NCBI GenBank assembly: GCA_031266615.1
Contig: JAISAR010000100.1
Location: 1-38,341, forward strand
Length of the DNA: 38,341 bases
Direction: 5' to 3'
Origin: Rickettsiales bacterium
GTDB lineage: Bacteria > Pseudomonadota > Alphaproteobacteria > Rickettsiales > Anaplasmataceae
Position 1 is the first letter of the stretch. Each line of letters opens with the position of its first letter. Below, one piece after another: positions 27,606-36,252 of the stretch. The notes below the pieces were generated by a model, which made no database searches, was not told the origin of the DNA, and worked only from the letters and a program-made list of their open reading frames with translations. The position numbers and the translations under genes are program-made.

Positions 27606-29023
27606 AAGAAGCAATATACCAAAGGATAAAGGATTTAGCAGTAAGTAGCACAGCTGATCAACTGGCATATCTTGCAAAATCGCTGGAATTGATAGCAGAT
27701 AAAAAAGCTATTTCCAACGTTGTGCAGATGACTGAAGTAAAAGGAATAATTGATGCACTACAAAAAAGACTTAAGGATTTAGCAGAAAACAGTACTCCAG
27801 ATCAATTAGCATATCTTGCTAAAGCACTGGAATCAATAGTCGACAAAAGTGCGGTTTCTGAAATTGTGCAGATGACAGATGGTAAGCTAAAAGAACTTCT
27901 TGATAGTGCAAAAAAACACTTAACTGATCTGGATAATAAAAAAGCTAGTTCTTTAGCAGTGATCTCTGAATCAGAGAAGCAGTTATTAAAGAGAATTGAT
28001 GAAAAAGGGACAACAAATTTATCGCTACTTGATACGAGAAAGAATGCCAATATTGCAGCAATAAATAGCATTAGTAACAGTCATAAAGATGGTCTTAAAG
28101 GTTTAGTAGAAGATTTTCGTGCTGTTAATAATGTACCACCTGGCTCATCAATTATAGGAGAAATAGAAACTCGAATTGAAAACATCTCTAATGAGGTAAA
28201 AACTCGGGATGAACAGTTAAAAGCGTCTCTTATAAATGAAATAAGAAAGCGCAACATGGTTGAACCTGGAGCATTACCTTTCTTATTTGGTGTACTTGGA
28301 AGAAAAAATAATTACTTTGGCCACGGAACTTTTATGACAGAGCTTGGAAAGTGGAGTAGTGATATAACAAAAACTGACTATATGTTACAACTACTAGCAG
28401 GTAGCCATACATACGATACAGATTACGTTAGTTTTTATCGGCCAAGACAACTAAGTTTTATAGAGGGAAGCAAGGGAACATTTATTTACGGAGAGTTATA
28501 CACAAACAGTTTTTCTGGTAGTTATGATCAAATATACTATTACCCATATGCTGCACTTGGAGTAGTATTTGTAAAAAATACAACAAATGTGAACATAAAT
28601 AAAACGATGGAATTTGTTGGATCATCGTATTCGAGTACGGAGTATGGAGGTGCAGGATTATTTGTGGGAACGCCAGATAATACCAATTCCAGTAAGTCAA
28701 GAATCTCTAAAATCATGTGGAAAAATGTTTACCAATACACGAGTTCTGATAGCAAATTAGCTGGATCTGGTAATGTGGAGATTCCAGCAGGAAAAACAGT
28801 TGCAATATTACTTTACACATCATCTTACCTGTATTCCAGGACACAAGTTAGTCAAGGTATGCTTGCATCAAATTATGTACACAACTATGGTCAATTTATT
28901 CAGTGGGGAATATATAACATACGTAGCAATTTTCTGACTACAGGGCTTGAAGTAGATGTGGAAAGGACGCTAAGGGCTTGGCAATGTCCAGGGTTAGAAC
29001 GAACTAATCAAATATGGCAATGA
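27602..29023 (+). CDS. Tail fibre protein
   Basis: Coiled N-terminal repeats then Ser/Tyr/Gly-rich beta C-terminus; ATG 27602 in ATGA overlap (track start TTG 27596). Confidence 0.7.
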   Translation: MKEAIYQRIKDLAVSSTADQLAYLAKSLELIADKKAISNVVQMTEVKGIIDALQKRLKDLAENSTPDQLAYLAKALESIVDKSAVSEIVQMTDGKLKELLDSAKKHLTDLDNKKASSLAVISESEKQLLKRIDEKGTTNLSLLDTRKNANIAAINSISNSHKDGLKGLVEDFRAVNNVPPGSSIIGEIETRIENISNEVKTRDEQLKASLINEIRKRNMVEPGALPFLFGVLGRKNNYFGHGTFMTELGKWSSDITKTDYMLQLLAGSHTYDTDYVSFYRPRQLSFIEGSKGTFIYGELYTNSFSGSYDQIYYYPYAALGVVFVKNTTNVNINKTMEFVGSSYSSTEYGGAGLFVGTPDNTNSSKSRISKIMWKNVYQYTSSDSKLAGSGNVEIPAGKTVAILLYTSSYLYSRTQVSQGMLASNYVHNYGQFIQWGIYNIRSNFLTTGLEVDVERTLRAWQCPGLERTNQIWQ

Positions 29024-29033
29024 GGAGGAATTT

Positions 29034-29591
29034 ATGACTATTTATATACGTTTTGAAAACCACAAGCAGATTGAAACAACAACACTTGAAAACAAGCCAA
29101 CTGGAAATGATTGGTATGAAGCACCAAAGAATTTTGACTGGCAAAAAAGTTATTGTTTAACAGAAGGAGGAGAAATTGCTCAGCGGAATCAAGAAGATAT
29201 TGAATTGGAATTACTGCAAAATGCGAAGTTTTCTGCACTTTCTAATCTTCGTGCTTATTATGATAACTATACTAACCAATACACAGGAGTATCTCATCAA
29301 AAATCTAAATCGTATCAAATACAAGAGAAAGCCGCAGCGAACATCTTAGCAGCACCAGAATCTACAAATGACAGGGATACAGAAATTATAGAGCCTTTAG
29401 CAAAAGTACGAGGAATTTCAGTAGTAGAGATGGCAAAAATAATTGAGGAAAAAGTAGAAAGAGCGAAAAAAGCAATAGTGAAATGCGAGGAGTTGGAAGA
29501 CATGGCGAAGAGGAAAATTGAAGAAGCTAAAAGTGAAGTAGAGCTACAGACTTTGCTCAATGATTTTAAACAAAGAATGCAAAAAAAATGA
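29034..29591 (+). CDS. Tail fibre assembly-like protein
   Basis: Follows fibre gene; TGNDWYEAPKNFDWQKSYCLTEGGEIAQRNQEDIELE. Confidence 0.55.
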   Translation: MTIYIRFENHKQIETTTLENKPTGNDWYEAPKNFDWQKSYCLTEGGEIAQRNQEDIELELLQNAKFSALSNLRAYYDNYTNQYTGVSHQKSKSYQIQEKAAANILAAPESTNDRDTEIIEPLAKVRGISVVEMAKIIEEKVERAKKAIVKCEELEDMAKRKIEEAKSEVELQTLLNDFKQRMQKK

Positions 29592-30778
29592 CAGAACAAT
29601 TTTTACATGGTGTAAATGTTATTGAGGTAACCTCAGGGTCAAGAACAGTACGTACAGCTAAATCATCAGTGATAGGTGTAATTGGTACTGCACCTGAAGC
29701 TGATGAGCAAAAATTTCCACTGAATAAACCAGTACTAATAGCAGGAAGCTTAAAAGAAGCAGCAAAACTTGGAAAGAGTGGTAGTTTACCTTCTGCAATA
29801 AACGGAATATTTTCCCAGATTGGTGCAACAGTAGTAGTTATTCGAGTTAAAGAAAGTGAAAACAGCGATCCAAAATTAAAAGAAGAAGAGACGCTGAAAA
29901 ATATAATTGGCGGTGTTGATAAAGAGACTGGAGAGTATCAAGGGATTCAAGCATTCCTCAGTAGTGAAAGCATAGTTCATGTTGCTCCAAGAATATTAAT
30001 TGCACCTCAATTTACTCACCAACTACCAGAAGATGGCAAAAATCCAGTAGTTGCAGCATTAATTTCTATAGCAGAAAAGCTGAGAAGCATAATAGTAGCA
30101 GATGGGCCAAATACTAATGATGAAGAAGCAATAAAATGGAGAAAAAGTGTAGGCAGCTCAAGAGTTTACGTAGTTGATCCATGGGTGAAGGTACTTATTG
30201 AAGGAAAAGAAGAAATCTTGCCAGCAAGTTCTTTTGTAGCAGGTTTAATAGCTAAAATAGACAGCGAACAAGGATTTTGGCACTCACCTTCAAATAAAGA
30301 AATAAACGGTATTGTTGGAACAAGCAGGCCTATTGATTTTACGCTCGGTAATACAAATTGTAGAGCAAACCACTTGAGTGAAAATGAAGTAACAACGATA
30401 ATTCATCAAAATGGCTATAGGCTTTGGGGAAATAGAACATGTTCAAACGATTCAAAGTGGAAGTTTTTATCAGTAAGAAGAACAGCAGATTTAATTAATG
30501 ATAGTCTTCTTCGTGCACACCTTTGGGCAGTTGATCGAAACATTACTCGTACATATTTGGATGATGTAATTGAAGGTGTAAATGCTTACCTTGCACATTT
30601 AAAAGCAGTTGGTGCTATTCTTGGAGGAAAATGTTATGCAAACCCAGATTTAAATACTGCAGCAAGTATCGCCGATGGTAAAGTCTACTTTGATTTCAAC
30701 TTCACTCCACCTTATCCTGCTGAGCAGATTACTTTCCGCTCACATTTAATTAATGATTACATTGAGGAGTTAATATAA
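29588..30778 (+). CDS. Tail sheath protein FI
   Basis: FLHGVNVIEVTSGSRTVRTAKSSVIGVIGTAPEAD; FWHSPSNKEINGIVG; GYRLWGNRTC. Confidence 0.95.
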   Translation: MTEQFLHGVNVIEVTSGSRTVRTAKSSVIGVIGTAPEADEQKFPLNKPVLIAGSLKEAAKLGKSGSLPSAINGIFSQIGATVVVIRVKESENSDPKLKEEETLKNIIGGVDKETGEYQGIQAFLSSESIVHVAPRILIAPQFTHQLPEDGKNPVVAALISIAEKLRSIIVADGPNTNDEEAIKWRKSVGSSRVYVVDPWVKVLIEGKEEILPASSFVAGLIAKIDSEQGFWHSPSNKEINGIVGTSRPIDFTLGNTNCRANHLSENEVTTIIHQNGYRLWGNRTCSNDSKWKFLSVRRTADLINDSLLRAHLWAVDRNITRTYLDDVIEGVNAYLAHLKAVGAILGGKCYANPDLNTAASIADGKVYFDFNFTPPYPAEQITFRSHLINDYIEELI

Positions 30779-31278
30779 TGCTACCAAAAATTTTAAAGAA
30801 TTTTACTGCCTTTGTTGATGGCCGAGGCTATGCAGGGCGTATTGATGAAATTAGCTTACCAAAACTTGCAATTAAAACTGAGGAATATCGCGGAGGTGGA
30901 ATGGATATACCAGTCAGCATTGATATTGGTATGGAAAAACTTGAAGCAGAGCTCACTTTTGCTGAATATGACTCTGAGCTCTTTAGACTTTTCGGATTGA
31001 TAAACAATAATGCAGTCTCTCTTACTTTAAGAGGAGGGTTGCAGGGAAGTAGTGATGCCGAATCAGTAGTAATTAACTTAAGAGGGCTCTTTAAGGAACT
31101 TGATTTTGGTAACTGGAAGGCTGCTGAAAAAGCAACACTAAAATGTATAATTGCTGCTAACTATTATAAGCTTACCATTGATGGCAGAGAATTGATTGAA
31201 ATTGACGCTGAGAATATGATTCGCAAGATCGATGGTGTTGATCAAATGACTTCTATGCGCACAGCTTTAGGAATTTAA
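30778..31278 (+). CDS. Major tail tube protein FII
   Basis: LPKILKNFTAFVDGRGYAGRIDEISLPKLAIKTEEYRGGGMDIPVSIDIGMEKLEAELTF. Confidence 0.95.
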   Translation: MLPKILKNFTAFVDGRGYAGRIDEISLPKLAIKTEEYRGGGMDIPVSIDIGMEKLEAELTFAEYDSELFRLFGLINNNAVSLTLRGGLQGSSDAESVVINLRGLFKELDFGNWKAAEKATLKCIIAANYYKLTIDGRELIEIDAENMIRKIDGVDQMTSMRTALGI

Positions 31279-31294
31279 CTAAAAGGGTAAAACA

Positions 31295-31546
31295 ATGCAA
31301 AAAATTAAATTAACTGAACCAATAAAAATCGATGGAATTTTAGTTTCAGAGCTAACTCTACGCCGTCCAAAAGTTCGAGATCGTTTAGCTGTTGAACGTA
31401 TGGGTAATAGCGATGCAGAGAAAGAAGTAGCACTGATTGCAAATCTTGCAAGTATTTCAAGAGAAGCAGTAGAAGAATTTGATTTAGCAGACTACAATAA
31501 GATTCAAGAAGCGTTACAAGGTTTTTTGTCTCAGCAGAAGAATTGA
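31295..31546 (+). CDS. Tail assembly chaperone gpE
   Basis: KIKLTEPIKIDGILVSELTLRRPKVRDRLAVERM; position before tape measure. Confidence 0.85.
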   Translation: MQKIKLTEPIKIDGILVSELTLRRPKVRDRLAVERMGNSDAEKEVALIANLASISREAVEEFDLADYNKIQEALQGFLSQQKN

Positions 31547-31662
31547 GGTTGAGCATATTATCACTTAGCTCAATGGTTGGTGGTGGAATCAATCAGTGGC
31601 TTGATATGGATATTGAAGAATTTATTACTTGGTTTGAAAGTAGCGGAAAATTATACAAATGA
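31295..31662 (+). CDS. gpE+E' fusion by programmed -1 frameshift
   Basis: T_TTT_TTG at 31522-31528 in phase; -1 frame reads VSAEELRLSILSLSSMVGGGINQWLDMDIEEFITWFESSGKLYK*, stop 31660-31662 in ATGA overlap with tape measure. Confidence 0.85.
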
Positions 31663-33830
31663 AGGCAATTTCTATAGTAATTGGAGCAACACTGCAAAGC
31701 AGTTTTAATAGTACGATAGCAGGTAGCACGAAGCAACTTTCTCGTATTGGTAGTACGATAAAACAACTTGAATCATCAAGTAAATCAGTATCCAAGTTTA
31801 AACAATTAAGCCACGATGCTCTGCTTGCTAGGCGTTCTTGGAATGAACTAGAAATAAAAACAAAATCTCTTGCTCAGCAGATAAAAAATACAGGAGCACC
31901 AAGTAAGAGCCTGCAAAACGAGTTTACAAGGTCTAAAACTGCAGCACTGAAAGCTAAAACAGCTTATTTACAAAAAAGAAGTGCTCTCCACCATTTACGC
32001 ACGGAGTTCAGTAAAAGTGGTAGAGATATAAAATCTCTTATTGGAGATCAAGTTAAACTTGGCTCTTCTATTGAAAAGCTTAAAAATAACTATACAGCTT
32101 TAAATTCCGTAATGCAAAAACGTAAAGGAGTTTTAGCACAAAGAGCAAATTTCAAAGCTCAAATGATGGATGCTGTGGCACTTGGCCTCACCCTTGCAGC
32201 ACCACTTAAGGCTGCAATTAGTTTTGAGAGTGCCATGGCTGATGTAAAGAAAGTTGTAAAGTTTGAAGATACAGATGTAAATGGCTTAACAAAACTTGGG
32301 GAAACATTAAAGGAAATGTCGCGTACAATTCCGCTATCTGCGGCAGAACTTGCGCAAATTACTGCAAGTGGTGGTCAACTTGGTATTAAAGCTAAAGATC
32401 TTACGACTTTTACAGACACTGTGGCCAAAATGGCAACTGCATTTGATATGTCAGCAGAAGAAGCAGGAGACGCTATTGCTAAACTTTCTAATATTTATCA
32501 AATTGAAATTGGTGAAATGAAAGGCATTGGTGATGCAATAAACCATATCTCTGATAACACTGCAGCAAAAGCTAAAGACATTGTTCCTGCATTAAACAGA
32601 ATCGGTGGTACAGCAAGGCAATTTGGCTTAACTGCAGTAGAAGCGGGAGCTTTAGCAAGTAGCTTCATTAGTCTTGGTAAGACCCCCGAAAAAGCAGGTA
32701 CAGCAATTAATGCGATGCTCAGTAAGTTGCAAACAGCAAGTAAGCAAGGTGGCAATTTTCAAAAAGCTTTTCAGCAGCTAAAAATAAATGCTAAGGAATT
32801 TGAAAAAGCAATTGGCAAGAATGCACAAGGCACATTAGTTAAGTTTTTAGAAACAATTGCAAAACTAGGTAAGCAAGAACGTTCTAGCGTTCTTTTTGAT
32901 CTCTTTGGTCTTGAATATCAAGACGATATAGCACTACTCATTGGTAGTCTTGACGAGTACAAAAAATCTTTACGATTAATAAACGGGGAATATAAGGGCT
33001 CAATGCAAAGAGAGTTTGAAAATAGAGCAAATACTACAGCAAATAATCTTCAGCTACTTAAGAATTCAATAGCAGAAGTAGGAATGAATCTTGGTTCTGT
33101 ATTATTACCACCTTTAAATTTTACTGTTAATCTTCTGAGGTCAGCAACTACACAAGTAGCACTTTATGCCAAGGAATATCCAGTATTGACTACAGTAATC
33201 ATGAGTACTACTACAGCGTTGATTAGCATTAAAATAGCAGCTATATCTCTTGGCTATGCTTGGACTTTTGTAAAAGGTTCCTTATTCGCTTTTTTGTCTA
33301 CTTGGAGAATGTTTGGATCTGTTATTACTTTAGTAAAAATAGGTCTTTCTGCAGTTTTTCCAGCAATTATTGTTGGATTTAAAGCATTGACAATTGCTTT
33401 AATGAGTAATCCTATGGGACTCGTTATTGGCGGTCTTGCTGTTGCTGCAACTTTGATAATTACCAAATGGCAAGTGGTAAAGAACTTTTTTGTTACTATC
33501 TGGGAATCAGTGAAAATTGTATGGAAATCTTTTTCTGATTGGGTAGGAAAATTTTGGAATAATATTACTCAGCCCTTTAGAACAATCAGTAATCTGTGGA
33601 ATAAAAGAAATGAGTCTAAACTAGAAGTTAAGTCTGTAAATAACGTTATAAGTGATTCTCTTAAGTACCCCATTGCGGCACACAGTAAAGCTATAGAGAA
33701 TAAAACTCAAAATAATCACTTCAGTATTAATATTCATTCAACCCCTGGGCAAGATACACGTAGCATTGCTGATGAAGTAATGGAGCGAATTAGAGAGCAA
33801 TTTAGTGGCGCACTTTACGATATAAATTAA
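31659..33830 (+). CDS. Tail tape measure protein
   Basis: 723 aa; ESAMADVKKVVKFED...LSAAELAQITASGGQLGI; hydrophobic segments. Confidence 0.92.
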   Translation: MKAISIVIGATLQSSFNSTIAGSTKQLSRIGSTIKQLESSSKSVSKFKQLSHDALLARRSWNELEIKTKSLAQQIKNTGAPSKSLQNEFTRSKTAALKAKTAYLQKRSALHHLRTEFSKSGRDIKSLIGDQVKLGSSIEKLKNNYTALNSVMQKRKGVLAQRANFKAQMMDAVALGLTLAAPLKAAISFESAMADVKKVVKFEDTDVNGLTKLGETLKEMSRTIPLSAAELAQITASGGQLGIKAKDLTTFTDTVAKMATAFDMSAEEAGDAIAKLSNIYQIEIGEMKGIGDAINHISDNTAAKAKDIVPALNRIGGTARQFGLTAVEAGALASSFISLGKTPEKAGTAINAMLSKLQTASKQGGNFQKAFQQLKINAKEFEKAIGKNAQGTLVKFLETIAKLGKQERSSVLFDLFGLEYQDDIALLIGSLDEYKKSLRLINGEYKGSMQREFENRANTTANNLQLLKNSIAEVGMNLGSVLLPPLNFTVNLLRSATTQVALYAKEYPVLTTVIMSTTTALISIKIAAISLGYAWTFVKGSLFAFLSTWRMFGSVITLVKIGLSAVFPAIIVGFKALTIALMSNPMGLVIGGLAVAATLIITKWQVVKNFFVTIWESVKIVWKSFSDWVGKFWNNITQPFRTISNLWNKRNESKLEVKSVNNVISDSLKYPIAAHSKAIENKTQNNHFSINIHSTPGQDTRSIADEVMERIREQFSGALYDIN

Positions 33831-33833
33831 ATT

Positions 33834-34241
33834 ATGTTATCTCTTGGTCCATATAGATTTTCATTAATTGAGCAAGGCTTTACACGCAGAAGTGAATATC
33901 GCTGGCCTGCACTTGAGCGTATTGGGGAAAAGCCATTGCTTCAAAGTATTGGTCCTGGAGAGGACATTGTTGAGCTTGCAGGAGTAATCTATTCAGGAGG
34001 GCTGAAGCAAATAAATAATATGCGAAATTCATCGAAACCTCTTTTACTTATTGATGGCCAAGGTAACATTTTAGGCCATTTTGTTATTGTGAAAATAGAA
34101 GAAACGCAGAAATATTTTTTTCCAAATGGTGAACCAAGAAAGATTGAGTTTCATTTAAGTTTAAAACATTATAGCAATTTATCATCACAAAATAACACTA
34201 CTGACTTTACTGCAGCTGACAATGATGTACTACAAAACTAA
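33834..34241 (+). CDS. Tail protein U
   Basis: LSLGPYRFSLIEQGFTRRSEYRWPALERIGEKPLLQSIGPGEDIVELAGVIY. Confidence 0.9.
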   Translation: MLSLGPYRFSLIEQGFTRRSEYRWPALERIGEKPLLQSIGPGEDIVELAGVIYSGGLKQINNMRNSSKPLLLIDGQGNILGHFVIVKIEETQKYFFPNGEPRKIEFHLSLKHYSNLSSQNNTTDFTAADNDVLQN

Positions 34242-34425
34242 GGAAAATGATATGTTAGATTTAATCTGCTGGAACTACTATGGATTCAGCTCAGAAGCAG
34301 TTGAGATTGTGTTAAGAGCTAATCCTGGACTTGCAGAGTATAAAAGTCTTCCTGCAGGATTAATCATTAAACTTCCTGTTATTCAAAAAGAGACACAAAA
34401 GCAAGTAGTAAAACTATGGGATTAA
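34222..34425 (+). CDS. Tail protein X (LysM-like)
   Basis: DMLDLICWNYYGFSSEAVEIVLRANPGLAEYKSLPAGLIIKLP. Confidence 0.88.
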   Translation: MMYYKTKENDMLDLICWNYYGFSSEAVEIVLRANPGLAEYKSLPAGLIIKLPVIQKETQKQVVKLWD

Positions 34426-34426
34426 A

Positions 34427-35407
34427 ATGACACCAGACTTTAGTATTTCAGTAGAGGGCATTTCCATCACTGAATTGGTGAAAAGTCGATTGGTATCAAT
34501 GCATATTACTGATGAAGCAGGAGTAATAAGTGATACTGCTGTAATTCATCTTGATGACCGTGATTCATTATTTGAGATTCCTAGAACTGGGGCAAAGCTA
34601 AATATTTTACTCGGGTATAAGGAAACTGGCATTGTGCCAATGGGAGATTATATAGTAAATGAAATTACGCTACAAGGCCCGCCACAATCACTAAAGATTA
34701 AAAGTCATGCAGCGGATCTAAAAGAGTCATTAAAGGAACAAGTGTTTAATGAGTGGCATCAAATCACCTTAAATGATTTGGTAAAAAAGATTGCAGACAA
34801 ACATGGCTATCAAGCTAAAGTTGCTGCAGAGTTTGTAAATATCATGATATCACATATTGATCAAACTGCAGAGAGCGATATGCATTTTTTAACCATGCTT
34901 GCTCAAATTTATGGAGCAATAGCAAAACCTGCAGGAGGATATTTACTGTTTGTTTCAAAAGGAAAAGCAAAATCAGTTACCGGAAAAACTTTAAGCACTA
35001 TTACTTTAACACCTAGAGATATTACAAATTGGAAAGTAAAATTTAATGAGCGTAATCAATATGGCTCGGTTATTGCTTACTGGTATGATTATGAAAAAGC
35101 AGAGACAATAACGGAAAAAGTAGGTGATCAAGAACCAAGCTATATTTTGCGAGATATTTATGCAAGTAGTGATTTGGCACAAAGTGCAGCATCTGCGAAG
35201 TTGAATCAGCTGATGAGTAATGCAGCAACACTCAATGTCACAATGCCAGGAAATCCTGAATTATTTGCTGAAGCAAAGATTAATCTTTCTGGATTTCGCA
35301 AAGGAGTTTATGGTAAATGGATAATAAATAGGGCTGAGCATGTAATTGATAACCTTGGCTATCGTACTATTGTTACGGGAATAATTGATAGTTGGAAAGT
35401 AAATTGA
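34427..35407 (+). CDS. Late control gene D / tail protein D
   Basis: LHITDE-type baseplate hub: SMHITDEAGVISDTAVIHLDDRDSLFEIPRTGAKLNILLGYKETG. Confidence 0.9.
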   Translation: MTPDFSISVEGISITELVKSRLVSMHITDEAGVISDTAVIHLDDRDSLFEIPRTGAKLNILLGYKETGIVPMGDYIVNEITLQGPPQSLKIKSHAADLKESLKEQVFNEWHQITLNDLVKKIADKHGYQAKVAAEFVNIMISHIDQTAESDMHFLTMLAQIYGAIAKPAGGYLLFVSKGKAKSVTGKTLSTITLTPRDITNWKVKFNERNQYGSVIAYWYDYEKAETITEKVGDQEPSYILRDIYASSDLAQSAASAKLNQLMSNAATLNVTMPGNPELFAEAKINLSGFRKGVYGKWIINRAEHVIDNLGYRTIVTGIIDSWKVN

Positions 35408-35909
35408 TAATTTCCTCATAGATATCTTCTTTATTATTGTTTAATTCCTCTACAGCAAGATCTAAAGGAGTTTTTTTATCTTTGTTTTTAGCAGAAGGAT
35501 TTGCTCCATTTTTCAGTAGAAATTTAGCAATTTCCAGATGTCCTTTTCGTGCAGCATAGTGCAGAGCTGTCCAGCTAAAAGCATCAGTAGTATTTACATC
35601 AATGCCTTCTTCAGTTAGAAATTTTACGACTTCTAAACAGCCTCCGCTTGTAGCATAGTGTAATGATGTTGCACCAAAATGATGAGTAGCATTGATATCT
35701 ACTACATTTTTTATTAAGGATCTTATAGTATCTAAATTACATTTTTCAGCTGCAGTAGATAATGTTTCCAGATCATTGCCACTTGCCTTACTTTTTATTG
35801 GCACATCTTTTGATAATTGGTCTGTACTAAAGTGCTGATACAGAACAATAACGCATATTATTGGTATTATTGAACTTGTTAACAATTTCCAAAAAAGGCT
35901 AGATTTCAT
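35373..35909 (-). CDS. Ankyrin-repeat protein with N-terminal signal anchor
   Basis: N-term MKSSLFWKLLTSSIIPIICVIVLYQHF hydrophobic; ankyrin repeats HFGATSLHYATSGGCLEVVKFLTEEGIDVN etc. Confidence 0.88.
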   Translation of the reverse strand: MKSSLFWKLLTSSIIPIICVIVLYQHFSTDQLSKDVPIKSKASGNDLETLSTAAEKCNLDTIRSLIKNVVDINATHHFGATSLHYATSGGCLEVVKFLTEEGIDVNTTDAFSWTALHYAARKGHLEIAKFLLKNGANPSAKNKDKKTPLDLAVEELNNNKEDIYEEIINLLSNYQLFP

Positions 35910-35965
35910 GTTGATTATATTATTTACATCGCTTGTTTAGTGCAACTAATTAACTTTATTTTAGA

Positions 35966-36014
35966 AAAGATTTTTTGGACGTATTTTTGATGAATCTTGT
36001 ATATGTATATATAC
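35966..36014 (+). promoter_or_regulatory. Recurrent phage promoter-like motif, site F (upstream of holin-like/patatin cassette)
   Basis: AAAGATTTTTTGGACGTATTTTTGATGAATCTTGTATATGTATATATAC. Confidence 0.75.
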
Positions 36015-36033
36015 AACTTTTCCTTTAAAAAAG

Positions 36034-36252
36034 ATGACAAACACAGGAAAGATCCCTGTAGCAGTAATTGCTACTATGGTGATACAAACAATAGCATTGA
36101 TCTGGTGGCTAGCTAAGCTCGACTTAAGAGTGCATATGCATGATAAATTTATAGAGCAAAATCAAAGGACTACAGAAATCATCTATCGCCTTGAAGAAAG
36201 GGTCAAAAACCTTGCTGAGGAAGTTAATGAACTTGAGCAGAGACAAAAATAA
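36034..36252 (+). CDS. Holin-like small membrane protein (TM + coiled coil)
   Basis: IPVAVIATMVIQTIALIWWLAKL hydrophobic, then charged EQNQRTTEIIYRLEERVKNLAEEVNELEQRQK. Confidence 0.6.
   Translation: MTNTGKIPVAVIATMVIQTIALIWWLAKLDLRVHMHDKFIEQNQRTTEIIYRLEERVKNLAEEVNELEQRQK

Noticed and set aside
30812-31000. Alternative-frame ORF (62 aa) inside tail tube gene
   Set aside because: Fully nested in the strongly supported FII frame; no SD-supported reason to call it.
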